A DNA stretch of 64,000 nucleotides from Bradyrhizobium sp. SZCCT0148 (lineage in GTDB: Bacteria; Pseudomonadota; Alphaproteobacteria; Rhizobiales; Xanthobacteraceae), in NCBI RefSeq assembly GCF_018129985.1, contig NZ_JAFCKT010000007.1, positions 233,009 to 297,008 on the forward strand, read 5' to 3'. A program made the position numbers and the translations under genes. Shown piece after piece: positions 1-8,024 of this stretch. The first letter of the stretch is position 1; every line of letters starts with the position of its first letter. Under the pieces are notes generated by a model, which worked only from the letters and a program-made list of their open reading frames with translations, ran no database searches and was not told the DNA's origin.

Positions 1-921
1 ACCGGCCCGCTTCGCCAGCGCCAGGCTGACGGCCGGCGTCCGCGCCCACTGGCCAGCGGAGTTGCGCGAATCCGTCCAGACACGATGCTCGACGGTACTC
101 GGGCCGACGACGACGGATGCGACATCCTTGACGTAAACCGGCCGGCCTTCGCGGCTTGTGATCAGCAGCAACCCGATATCGGGAATGCCGGACAGCGTCT
201 GCCCCGCCGCAACGCTCCGCACGATGCCGGCGTCGCGGACCTGCCCGGCGAGGAACGAGCGGTTGGCGTCCTTCACCTTTGCCACGAGTTGCTGCAGCGT
301 GATCCCGAACAGCGACAGCTTCTCCGGATCGGGCTCGACCCGGATCTGTTGCGCCGCTCCGCCCGAAATATAGGTCAGGCCGATATCGTCGACCTTCATC
401 AGCTCCGAGCGCAGTTTGTCAGCGAGCTCGTAGAGGTCCCTGTCGGTCCAGCGGCTCGCGGCCTCCGGCTTCGGCGTCAGCGTCAAGACCGTCACCGCGA
501 CGTCGTTGATGCCCCGGCCGACGATGAGCGGCTCGGGAATGCCGACCGGAATGCGGTCGAGACTGGCGCGAATTTTCTCATGCACCCTGAGGATGGCGTC
601 CTCGAACTTGGTGCCGACCAGGAATCGCGCGGTGACCATCACGCGGTCGTCCTCGGTCTGGCTATAGACGTGCTCGACGCCATCGATGCCCTTGACGATC
701 GATTCCAGCGGCTTGCTCACCAGCTCGACCGCGTCCGGCCCGCGCAGGCCATCGGCGTTGACGCGGATGTCCACCATGGGAACGCTGATCTGCGGCTCCT
801 CCTCGCGCGGGATCACCACGACCGCGATCAGCCCCACCACGAGCGCGCCGATCAGGAACAGCGGGGTCAGCGGAGATGCGATGGTCGACCGGGTCAACCG
901 TCCTGACAGACCGAGATTCAC
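1..921 (-). CDS. RND-family efflux transporter permease (N-terminal part, cut by window edge)
   Basis: Inner-membrane RND pump that would export small molecules with the adaptor encoded just upstream. I translated the minus strand from a GTG at 921-919. It gives 307 codons beginning MNLGLSGRL, a first membrane helix (about residues 17-37, PLFLIGALVVGLIAVVVIPR), then the EEEPQISVPM segment and a porter domain, all usual for RND permeases. The GTG overlaps the TGA of the adaptor gene (GTGA), so the two are translationally coupled. The ORF is open at base 1; the remaining two thirds or more of the gene lie outside. Substrate cannot be read from sequence. Confidence 0.9.
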   Translation of the reverse strand, partial: MNLGLSGRLTRSTIASPLTPLFLIGALVVGLIAVVVIPREEEPQISVPMVDIRVNADGLRGPDAVELVSKPLESIVKGIDGVEHVYSQTEDDRVMVTARFLVGTKFEDAILRVHEKIRASLDRIPVGIPEPLIVGRGINDVAVTVLTLTPKPEAASRWTDRDLYELADKLRSELMKVDDIGLTYISGGAAQQIRVEPDPEKLSLFGITLQQLVAKVKDANRSFLAGQVRDAGIVRSVAAGQTLSGIPDIGLLLITSREGRPVYVKDVASVVVGPSTVEHRVWTDSRNSAGQWARTPAVSLALAKRAG

Positions 922-1952
922 GGCTGCACCAACTGGTCACCGGCCTGGATACCCGAGAGGATTTCGAGGCCGTCGGGAAGCGAGGGCGTCGGCATATCGC
1001 GGCCGCGCTGCACTGGCACGTCGATCGTGTCGCTTCCTTTCCGGAGCTGGACGTAGTCGATGCCGAACCGCGTCGTCACATAGCTCGCAGGAATCACGAA
1101 CGCCGGCCGCGTGCCGCCGGCGATCCAGACACGCAAGCGATCACCGACGAAATATTCGCCAAGCCCCTCGACGGTCGCGTCCGCAATGACGCGCCCCTCC
1201 TCGATCTGGGGATAAACGAGGTCGATCACGCCGCGCTTCGAGGCTTCTCCCCCCAGCTCCGCGCCATCGACGCGGACCTTGTCGCCGGCCTTGAGGAAAC
1301 GCGCATGGCGCTCCGGCACACGCAGCCGCAGCTTGAAGTTCTGCTCGGCCACGGTCACGATCGGGTCGCCGGCAAGCACGACGGATCCCAATATGATCAG
1401 CCGCTTCAACACGCGGCCGTCCGCCGGCGCGAGCACCTGGCCCTGGTTGAGCTGCTCGCTGATGACGGCACGCTCCGCAGTCTTGGCGCGCAGGCCATTG
1501 TCGGCGACATTGAGCGCAGTGCGCTGCTCGTCGAGCTTGATCCGCGGCAGGATACCCCGCTCGACCAGTCCTTCGGTCCGGGTAAAGTCGAGCTGCGCCT
1601 GCTTGGCCTGAGCCTGCAGCGCCTCGATTTGCGCGTCGAGCGATTTCATCTGCAGGACGAGCTTCTCGTCGCCGATGGCGGCGATGACTTGACCGGCGGT
1701 GACGCGATCGCCTTCCCGGACCTTGAGCTGAACGACGGTGCCACCGATGCGGCTACGCGCGGGAACCACGCTGATGCTCTCGACGGTCGCGAAGACAGCC
1801 TTCTCATCGATGACAGGCTGCTGCGCGACGGTCAGCGTTCCCGCGGCGGCAACGGATCCCGTCGAAACTCCGATTACCGCACACGCAGTCAGAAGCCCCA
1901 CGCGCGCCAGATTTTGCATAGGACACATCCACGCCATCATCGGTTTCATCAC
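918..1952 (-). CDS. RND efflux periplasmic adaptor subunit (HlyD/MFP family)
   Basis: Periplasmic membrane-fusion protein, 344 residues, that would join the RND permease to an outer-membrane channel. It has an N-terminal signal/anchor (about residues 13-37), a biotinyl-lipoyl-like half motif (GGTVVQLKVREGDRVTAGQ), an alpha-helical hairpin around residues 100-145, and a second lipoyl half (APADGRVLKRL). Several Met codons near the start make the exact start uncertain. It lies 90 bases downstream of the ArsR-type regulator on the same strand and overlaps the permease start by four bases, so a regulator-adaptor-permease operon is likely. Family assignment is firm; the exported compound is unknown. 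Confidence 0.9.
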   Translation of the reverse strand: MMKPMMAWMCPMQNLARVGLLTACAVIGVSTGSVAAAGTLTVAQQPVIDEKAVFATVESISVVPARSRIGGTVVQLKVREGDRVTAGQVIAAIGDEKLVLQMKSLDAQIEALQAQAKQAQLDFTRTEGLVERGILPRIKLDEQRTALNVADNGLRAKTAERAVISEQLNQGQVLAPADGRVLKRLIILGSVVLAGDPIVTVAEQNFKLRLRVPERHARFLKAGDKVRVDGAELGGEASKRGVIDLVYPQIEEGRVIADATVEGLGEYFVGDRLRVWIAGGTRPAFVIPASYVTTRFGIDYVQLRKGSDTIDVPVQRGRDMPTPSLPDGLEILSGIQAGDQLVQP

Positions 1953-2042
1953 ACCGCGCCGCGGTGCCCTCTCATTTTCATCGACATCGGCCGACGTGTG
2001 TTGATCTCGCGCAAGGCGCGGCCGCCCGCCGTTTCCTAGGCT

Positions 2043-2363
2043 TCACTTCGTCCTTGCGGACTTCGGCGCGCAAAACACCTGATAGAGCGTCTTCAGGATC
2101 GCACGCGCCGGCTCGCTGGCGATCGAATAGAAGATCGTCTGCGCATCGCGCCTGGAGGCGACCAGGCCATCCTTGCGAAGGAGCGCAAGATGCTGGGAGA
2201 CCGTCGAGTCCCGCAGGTTCAGGAACTCGGCCAGTTCGCCGACCGACCGCTCGCCGTCGATCAGCTGGCAGATGATGAGAAGACGATGACGATTCGAGAG
2301 CGCCTTGAGCAGGTCGCTCGCCTGATCCGCCGCCCGCTCCATGATCTCGCTATCTATTTTCAT
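2043..2363 (-). CDS. bigR: ArsR-family repressor, BigR/SqrR-type persulfide sensor
   Basis: Winged-helix ArsR/SmtB regulator, 106 residues from ATG 2363. The recognition region reads LRDSTVSQHLALLRKDGLV. Two cysteines, C32 (LIICQLI) and C98 (VFCAPK), are 66 residues apart, the same spacing as the sensor pair of SqrR (C41/C107) and BigR (C42/C108), which form a disulfide or polysulfide bridge with reactive sulfur. Divergent sqr supports that role. The frame is open to 2408, but a TTGACT-N17-TATATA promoter puts transcription start near ATG 2363, implying a leaderless mRNA; ATG 2342 is another option. Expected to repress itself, the RND pump and the sqr operon. Confidence 0.8.
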   Translation of the reverse strand: MKIDSEIMERAADQASDLLKALSNRHRLLIICQLIDGERSVGELAEFLNLRDSTVSQHLALLRKDGLVASRRDAQTIFYSIASEPARAILKTLYQVFCAPKSARTK

Positions 2364-2365
2364 AC

Positions 2366-2399
2366 TTGCGTATATACGCAAATACGAATATGTAGTCAA
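2366..2399. promoter_or_regulatory. Divergent promoters with a shared 16-bp palindromic operator
   Basis: Perfect palindrome TTGCGTATATACGCAA at 2366-2381. On the minus strand, -35 TTGACT (2399-2394), a 17-base spacer and -10 TATATA (2376-2371) drive the ArsR-type gene; the operator covers the -10. On the plus strand TTGCGT (2366-2371), 17 bases and TATGTA (2389-2394) form a plausible promoter toward sqr, whose -35 is inside the operator. One bound repressor could therefore silence both directions. Boxes are seen; function is inferred. Confidence 0.7.
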
Positions 2400-2458
2400 G
2401 CGCTGCATGACAGCCGGAGCTGAACCGGTGAAGCGGCCTGATCCAACGGAGGTTACCC

Positions 2459-3745
2459 ATGGCGGAGATTGTCGTAGTCGGAGCCGGTCTGAGCGGAACG
2501 CTGATGGCCTATGAATTGCTGCCCCAGTTGAGAAAGGAGGATCGCCTCAGTGTCATCTCGCAAGGCGCGGTCTATCATTTCGTGCCCTCGAACCCGTGGG
2601 TGGCCGTTGGCTGGCGCAAGCGCGAGGAGATCGAAATCGATCTCGCTGACGTCATGAAGCGCAAGGGGGTGCGGCTGCTGACGCAGGGCGCAAAGCGCGT
2701 CCACCCCGAGGAGAACCGTATTGATCTCGGCGACGGCACGTCGATCGACTACGATTATCTGGTCGTCGCGACCGGTCCCGAACTCGCCTTCGACGAGATC
2801 CCCGGCCTCGGTCCGCAGGGCCACACCCAGTCGATCTGCCACGTCGATCACGCCGCGCATGCCCGCGAAGCCTTCGAGAAGCTCGCGGCCAATCCCGGCC
2901 CGGTCGTGATCGGCGCCGTTCAGGGCGCCTCCTGCTTCGGTCCGGCCTACGAATTTCTCTTCATCCTGGAAACGGAGCTGCGCCGGCGCAAGCTGCGCGA
3001 CCGGGCTCCTATGACGTTCGTCACGTCGGAGCCGTATATCGGCCATCTCGGCCTTGACGGCGTCGGGGATACCAAGGGTCTTCTGGAAAGCGAGATGCGC
3101 GAGAAGCACATCAAGTGGATCACCAATGCTCGCGTCGACAATGTCGCCCCCGGCTTGATGACGGTGGAGGAGCTTTCCGACAACGGCACGTCCCGCAAGG
3201 CCCACGAGCTGCCATTCGTCTATTCAATGATGTTGCCTGCCTTTCGCGGCGTCGAGGCAGTGCGCGGCATCGAGAAGCTGACCAATCCGCGCGGCTTCGT
3301 CATCGTCGACAAGCATCAGCAGAATCCCACCTTTCCCAACATATTTGCGGTCGGCGTCTGTGTCGCGATCGCGCCGGTCGGCGCGACACCGGTGCCGGTC
3401 GGCGTCCCCAAGACCGGCTTCATGATCGAATCCATGGTGACGGCGACTGCGATGAACATCGGCGCCCTGCTCCGCGGCAAGCCGCCGACGGCGCAGCCGA
3501 CCTGGAACGCGATCTGCCTCGCCGACTTCGGCGATTCCGGCGTCGCCTTCCTCGCGCAGCCGCAGATCCCGCCGCGCAACGTCAATTGGTCCTCCAAGGG
3601 CGAATGGGTGCACCTCGCCAAGGTCGCCTTCGAGAAATACTTCCTGCGCAAGATGCGGCGCGGCGAAAGCGAACCGTTCTACGAGCGCTTCCTCCTCGAC
3701 AGGCTGAACATCGCCAAGATCAAGGAGGTTCGAACCGGAACATGA
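2459..3745 (+). CDS. sqr: Sulfide:quinone oxidoreductase, type I
   Basis: FAD enzyme at the membrane that oxidises sulfide to sulfane sulfur (polysulfide or persulfide) and reduces quinone. 428 residues, the family length. N-terminal dinucleotide motif VVVGAGLSGT (about 5-14), second motif region YLVVATGPEL (100-109). Cysteines C127, C159 and C353 (AICLADFG) fall at the same numbers as the three catalytic cysteines of Rhodobacter capsulatus SQR. A good ribosome site (acggaggt) precedes ATG 2459. Its TGA overlaps the ATG of trxC (ATGA). Likely controlled by the divergent persulfide-sensing repressor. The C-terminal helices fit monotopic membrane attachment. Confidence 0.92.
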   Translation: MAEIVVVGAGLSGTLMAYELLPQLRKEDRLSVISQGAVYHFVPSNPWVAVGWRKREEIEIDLADVMKRKGVRLLTQGAKRVHPEENRIDLGDGTSIDYDYLVVATGPELAFDEIPGLGPQGHTQSICHVDHAAHAREAFEKLAANPGPVVIGAVQGASCFGPAYEFLFILETELRRRKLRDRAPMTFVTSEPYIGHLGLDGVGDTKGLLESEMREKHIKWITNARVDNVAPGLMTVEELSDNGTSRKAHELPFVYSMMLPAFRGVEAVRGIEKLTNPRGFVIVDKHQQNPTFPNIFAVGVCVAIAPVGATPVPVGVPKTGFMIESMVTATAMNIGALLRGKPPTAQPTWNAICLADFGDSGVAFLAQPQIPPRNVNWSSKGEWVHLAKVAFEKYFLRKMRRGESEPFYERFLLDRLNIAKIKEVRTGT

Positions 3746-4185
3746 GCACGACACGCCAGGTCGTCTGCGGACATTGCGGGCGCATCAATCGCCTGCCGGC
3801 CGAACGCGCACCGCAAGGTGCGCGCTGCGGCGCCTGTCACCAGCCGATGTTCGCAGGCAAGCCGATCGAGGTGAACGAAGCAGCCTTCGACCGCCATGTC
3901 GCCAGCAGCGACATTCCCGTGCTGGTCGACGTCTGGGCGCCATGGTGCGGACCCTGCCGCGCGATGGCCCCGATGTTCGAGCGCGCGGCGCAAACGCTCG
4001 AACCCGGCGTGCGGCTGTTGAAGCTGAATTCGGACAGCGCGCCCGCATTGTCGTCGCGGCTCAACATCAGCGGCATTCCGACCCTGCTGCTGATGCACGG
4101 CGGCCGCGAGATCGCCCGCCATTCCGGCGCGATGGATACGCGCAGCATCGTCGCCTGGACCGAAACCAATCTGACCCGTTCGTAA
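3742..4185 (+). CDS. trxC: Thioredoxin 2 (TrxC)
   Basis: Cytosolic thioredoxin with an N-terminal zinc finger, 147 residues. Zinc ligands C9/C12 and C29/C32 precede a thioredoxin fold with active site WCGPC (C69, C72) and cis-Pro segment SGIPTLLL. The start ATG 3742 overlaps the sqr stop, with aaggagg 14 bases upstream. Coupling to sqr suggests that it removes SQR-derived persulfides or polysulfides from protein cysteines; TrxC proteins are also general disulfide reductases, so that specific job is inference. Confidence 0.92.
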   Translation: MSTTRQVVCGHCGRINRLPAERAPQGARCGACHQPMFAGKPIEVNEAAFDRHVASSDIPVLVDVWAPWCGPCRAMAPMFERAAQTLEPGVRLLKLNSDSAPALSSRLNISGIPTLLLMHGGREIARHSGAMDTRSIVAWTETNLTRS

Positions 4186-4210
4186 CGTCGCCAACCAAAA
4201 GGAGCCTGCC

Positions 4211-4414
4211 ATGAATGTCGACAAAGCCGTTCTCGCGTTTGCGGGATTCGTCGTCCTGCTCGGTCTCGCACTGGGCACCTATGTGAATGCGTATTGGTAT
4301 CTGCTGACGGCGTTTGCCGGGCTGAACATGTTGCAGGCCTCGTTCACGGGCTTCTGCCCGGCGGCGATCGTGTTCAGGAAGCTGGGCCTGAGCAGCGGCT
4401 GCGCGTTCTCCTGA
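4211..4414 (+). CDS. DUF2892 (YgaP-type) inner-membrane protein
   Basis: Small 67-residue protein with two predicted membrane helices (about residues 6-24 and 28-45) and the family pattern VDKAVLAFAGFVVLLGLALG followed by a TGFCP motif. DUF2892 domains are often found alone or fused to rhodanese domains in sulfur-handling loci, which suits its place between trxC and ccoG. C49 and C64 could take part in sulfur transfer or only be structural. Ribosome site aaggagcc lies a few bases before the ATG. Confidence 0.8.
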   Translation: MNVDKAVLAFAGFVVLLGLALGTYVNAYWYLLTAFAGLNMLQASFTGFCPAAIVFRKLGLSSGCAFS

Positions 4415-4454
4415 ACGCAACGCAGATGCAGTCAGTGATGCGGGGGAATTTGCC

Positions 4455-5891
4455 ATGACCGACGACACCTTCATCGAAGGGCCTCTCTACGAGAAGCGCA
4501 GGAAGGTCTATCCGCAATCGGTCCGCGGCCCGTTCCGCCGCATCAAATGGGCGATCCTGTGCGTCACGCTCGGGATCTATTATCTCCTGCCGTTCGTGCG
4601 CTGGAAGCGCGGACCCGGTTTGCCCGACCAGGCCGTGCTGATCGACCTGCCGCATCGCCGGTTCTATTTCTTCTTCATCGAGCTGTGGCCGCAGGAGGTG
4701 TATTATTTCACCGGTCTGCTCATCCTCGCTGCCATGATGCTGTTCCTGATGAACGCGGTCGCAGGTCGGCTGTGGTGCGGCTATCTATGCCCGCAGACGG
4801 TGTGGACCGATCTGTTCTACGCCGTGGAGCGCTGGGTCGAGGGCGATCGCCGGCAGCGCATGCAGGGCGACAAGAACTACTGGACGTTCGACCACATCCG
4901 AAAGGTCGCGCTCAAGCACTTCCTCTGGGTCATGATCGCCTGGTGGACCGGCGGCGCCTGGGTGCTGTATTTCGACGACGCACCGACGCTGGTGAAGGAG
5001 CTCGCCACCTTCCAGGCCCCGTTCACGGCCTATCTCTGGATCGGTATCCTGACCGCGACGACCTATGTCTTCGCCGGCCACGCGCGTGAGCAGATGTGCA
5101 TCTACATGTGCCCGTGGCCGCGCATCCAGGCGGCGCTGACCGACGAGTGGGCGCTCAACGTGACCTATCGCCGCGACCGGGGCGAGCCGCGCATGTCGGT
5201 GAAGAAGGCGGAAGCGGCCCGCGCCCATGGCGGTCCCGCCGGCGACTGCGTCGACTGCCACCAGTGCATCAATGTCTGCCCGACCGGCGTGGACATCCGC
5301 CACGGCATCCAGCTCGGCTGCATCCAGTGCGGCCTGTGCATCGACGCCTGCGACAACGTGATGAGCGAGATCGGCCGGCCCAAAGGCCTGATCGGCTATG
5401 ACACCGACATCAATATTCAACGCCGGCGCGAGGGCAAGCCGCCGATCTATCGCATCATCCGCGCCCGCACGCTGGTCTATACCGCAGCCATTGCCATCGT
5501 CGGCAGCGTCATGCTGTACACGCTGGCCACGCGCGCGACCATGGACGTCAACGTGCTTCACGAACGCAATCCGCTGTTCGTCCAGCTCTCGGATGGCGGA
5601 GTCCGCAACGATTACACCGTCCGCATCCTCAACAAGGGCGCGCAGCGCTCTTTCGCGCTCAAGGTCTCAGGCCTGCCGGGCGCCATCGTCCGCGTCGCCG
5701 GTGTCGAGCCGGGGCCCGACGGTAACCCGCTCGTGCAGGTCGGACAGGATCAAACCCGCGAGGTCCGGATGTCTGTGCAGGTTGCTCCCGACCGTTTGCC
5801 CAAGACGGCAGTGGATATCGGCGTGGAGATTACCGACGTCGGCAGCGGAGAGCGCGCCGATGCGCGCGATCATTTCGTGCCGAAGGAGTGA
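4455..5891 (+). CDS. ccoG: Cytochrome c oxidase accessory protein CcoG (RdxA/FixG family)
   Basis: Polytopic ferredoxin-like membrane protein, 478 residues, needed in many bacteria for assembly of cbb3 oxidase (copper handling). Visible parts: first membrane helix (about 31-50), conserved LWCGYLCPQTVWTD, IYMCPWPRIQ, then two 4Fe-4S cluster motifs CVDCHQCINVCP and CIQCGLCIDACD (about 270-305), a late membrane helix (about 337-357) and a C-terminal Ig-like periplasmic domain. Normally it follows ccoNOPQ (fixNOPQ). Here it ends a sulfide-linked operon, so a redox role tied to sulfide stress on terminal oxidases is possible. Confidence 0.93.
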   Translation: MTDDTFIEGPLYEKRRKVYPQSVRGPFRRIKWAILCVTLGIYYLLPFVRWKRGPGLPDQAVLIDLPHRRFYFFFIELWPQEVYYFTGLLILAAMMLFLMNAVAGRLWCGYLCPQTVWTDLFYAVERWVEGDRRQRMQGDKNYWTFDHIRKVALKHFLWVMIAWWTGGAWVLYFDDAPTLVKELATFQAPFTAYLWIGILTATTYVFAGHAREQMCIYMCPWPRIQAALTDEWALNVTYRRDRGEPRMSVKKAEAARAHGGPAGDCVDCHQCINVCPTGVDIRHGIQLGCIQCGLCIDACDNVMSEIGRPKGLIGYDTDINIQRRREGKPPIYRIIRARTLVYTAAIAIVGSVMLYTLATRATMDVNVLHERNPLFVQLSDGGVRNDYTVRILNKGAQRSFALKVSGLPGAIVRVAGVEPGPDGNPLVQVGQDQTREVRMSVQVAPDRLPKTAVDIGVEITDVGSGERADARDHFVPKE

Positions 5892-5916
5892 ACCTCGATG
5901 CTGCGGAGCAGCCTTC

Positions 5917-6801
5917 TCAAGCCGTGAGACGTTGCAGCATCGACTGCGCGTGCGGGGCCATGACGATATCAGGCGCGAGCTGGACGGAGCTGTCGTCAAC
6001 GACCTCTTCCGTCACGACGTTGAACCGGACCAAATCCGCCCGGCCGAACGCCGTCGAGATCGCGACGTCGGCGGCGTCACGGCCGCGGGCAATGACGATC
6101 CTGCCGATGCGCGGATGGTTGTGCCGCGCATCGAACGTGTACCAGCGGCCACCGATATAAGCCTCGAACCAGGCACTGAAGTCCATCGGCGCCGGGTCGG
6201 GAGGCACCCCGATGTCGCCGAGATAGCCGGTGCAATAACGCGCTGGAATGTTCATGCAGCGGCACAGCGTCACGGCCAGATGGGCAAAGTCCCGGCATAC
6301 GCCGATGCGCTCGGCATGACCTTCGGAGGCCGTGCGATCCCCGCGAGCGAATTGGTAGCCGAACTGAATGCGGTTGTGGACGTAGTCGCAAATCGCCTGC
6401 ACGCGCTGTCCGCCGCCTTCGATCGCGCCGAAGGTCGACCAGGCCAGATCCGCCAGCTTCTGGGTATCGCAATAGCGGCTGCCGAGCAGATACACGAGCG
6501 CGTCGTCGGGCAGGTCCTGGAGTTGGACCTGAGCAGCCAACGGCGCCGCCGGCTCGGGAACGCCGGAATCTTCGATCACGAAGTCGTTGCGGATCTCGAT
6601 CAGGCCGCTTGGCGCGACCAGCCGGGTGCAGACGTTGCCGAAGGCATCGAGATAGTCCCGGGTGCCAACACCGGGCGTGGTCTGGATGGCGTGCGGGGAC
6701 AGGAGATCGCCGTGCCGGGACGGATGCACGCTCAGCATCAGGATCATCGGGACGTCTTGAAGGCAGTTGAACGCAATGTCGTAGCCGGCGCGAATCTTCA
6801 A
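5917..6801 (-). CDS. Transglutaminase-like cysteine peptidase family protein
   Basis: 294 residues from a TTG at 6801, preceded by GAGGAG seven bases upstream; the frame stays open to 6912, but that extension is low-complexity and has no ribosome site. Bacterial transglutaminase N-domain (IRAGYDIAF, then IEIRNDFVIEDSG) followed by the transglutaminase core: catalytic Cys in ERIGVCRDFAHLAV, His/Asp region in WFEAYIGGRWYTFDARHNHP. Such proteins are usually amide hydrolases rather than cross-linkers. It is divergent from a second transglutaminase-like gene, and the two may act together on one substrate. Function is not known. Confidence 0.85.
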   Translation of the reverse strand: MKIRAGYDIAFNCLQDVPMILMLSVHPSRHGDLLSPHAIQTTPGVGTRDYLDAFGNVCTRLVAPSGLIEIRNDFVIEDSGVPEPAAPLAAQVQLQDLPDDALVYLLGSRYCDTQKLADLAWSTFGAIEGGGQRVQAICDYVHNRIQFGYQFARGDRTASEGHAERIGVCRDFAHLAVTLCRCMNIPARYCTGYLGDIGVPPDPAPMDFSAWFEAYIGGRWYTFDARHNHPRIGRIVIARGRDAADVAISTAFGRADLVRFNVVTEEVVDDSSVQLAPDIVMAPHAQSMLQRLTA

Positions 6802-7001
6802 GATCGTCTCCTCGGAGTCGTCGTTGACCTCGGCACGCCAACCCTGCCCCGGCGCATTCGTTCCGCGTCTTCGGCTGCAGCGCTGCTGAAATGAAGGGCA
6901 ATCGCGCCCCAATTTCCCTCTTTCCCATGCCGTATCCTCGAATCCCTGCTTGGACCGGGGACGAAAGCAGGGTCATATGGCCGCGGGCCAGAAGCGAGCA
7001 C

Positions 7002-7919
7002 ATGACAACCTACGCCGTCCACCACCAAACGATCTACCGCTACCGTCGGGCGGTGAAGCTCGGGCAGCACCAGCTGCTCTTCCGGCCACGCGACAGCTAT
7101 GACCAGCGCCTTTTGGACTGCCGGCTCGTGATCCGGCCCGAGCCTGCCGAGATCCGCTGGATTCACGACGTCTCGGGCAATTGCCTCACGTTGGTCGACT
7201 TCGACACCGTCAGCGACCAGCTCCAGTTCGACACCACCATCGAGCTCGACCATACGCCGGAGAATACGCCGGACTTCCGCATCGAGGACTACGCCCGCGA
7301 GCATCCCTTCGCCTATGCCGACAGCGAGCTGCCAGATCTCGAACCCTATATGCGTCGCCATCATCCCGAGGACGTCGCGGTGGAGGAGTGGCTGGCCAAA
7401 TTCGTGGCGGCGGACGGCCGGCGGCCCACGGGCCAATTGCTGATGACGCTCAACGAGGCCATTGCCGAAGGGTTCTCCTACCAGCGCAGGGTGCTGCGGG
7501 GAACGCAGACGCCCGCGGAAACGCTCGGACTGCAGCAGGGGACATGCCGCGATTTCGCGCTGCTGATGATGGAGGCGGCACGCGCGCTCGGCTTCGCCGC
7601 CAGATTCATCACCGGCTATGTCTACGTTGCCGATCGGGACGGGCCGGTGCGGCTCGGCGGCGGCTCGACCCACGCCTGGTGCTCGATTTACGTGCCCGGC
7701 TCGGGCTGGGTGGAGTTCGATCCGACCAACGGCATCGTCGGCAATCGCGACCTGATCCGGGTCGGCGTCGCCCGGACGCCGCAGCAGGCCATCCCGCTCT
7801 GGGGCTCCTATTGGGGGGAACCCGAGGACGATCTCGGCATGGAAGTCTCGGTGAACGTGAAGACCGAGCGGGCTTCCCCGGCCGACCAGCCCGCCGCGAC
7901 ATCGTCAACGCAACGTTAA
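7002..7919 (+). CDS. Transglutaminase family protein
   Basis: 305 residues from ATG 7002; the open frame starts at 6891 but the family begins at MTTYAVHHQTIYRY. The N-terminal beta domain has HQTIYRYRRAVKLGQHQLL, and the core has catalytic Cys in QGTCRDFALLMM, His in GSTHAWCSIYVPG and Asp in WVEFDPTNG. This is the YebA-type transglutaminase-like family common in alphaproteobacteria, often near proteasome-like or ATP-grasp genes, but none is present here. Paired head to head with the other transglutaminase gene. Confidence 0.88.
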   Translation: MTTYAVHHQTIYRYRRAVKLGQHQLLFRPRDSYDQRLLDCRLVIRPEPAEIRWIHDVSGNCLTLVDFDTVSDQLQFDTTIELDHTPENTPDFRIEDYAREHPFAYADSELPDLEPYMRRHHPEDVAVEEWLAKFVAADGRRPTGQLLMTLNEAIAEGFSYQRRVLRGTQTPAETLGLQQGTCRDFALLMMEAARALGFAARFITGYVYVADRDGPVRLGGGSTHAWCSIYVPGSGWVEFDPTNGIVGNRDLIRVGVARTPQQAIPLWGSYWGEPEDDLGMEVSVNVKTERASPADQPAATSSTQR

Positions 7920-8024
7920 CAATTTCGCGCAAATTGACGCGGCGCCCGAACGGCATTTTCCATCCTATGCGCTAGCATGCCCCACAGAACTCGGGCTCGG
8001 CCCGCGTGAACGGGGACGAGGGAC

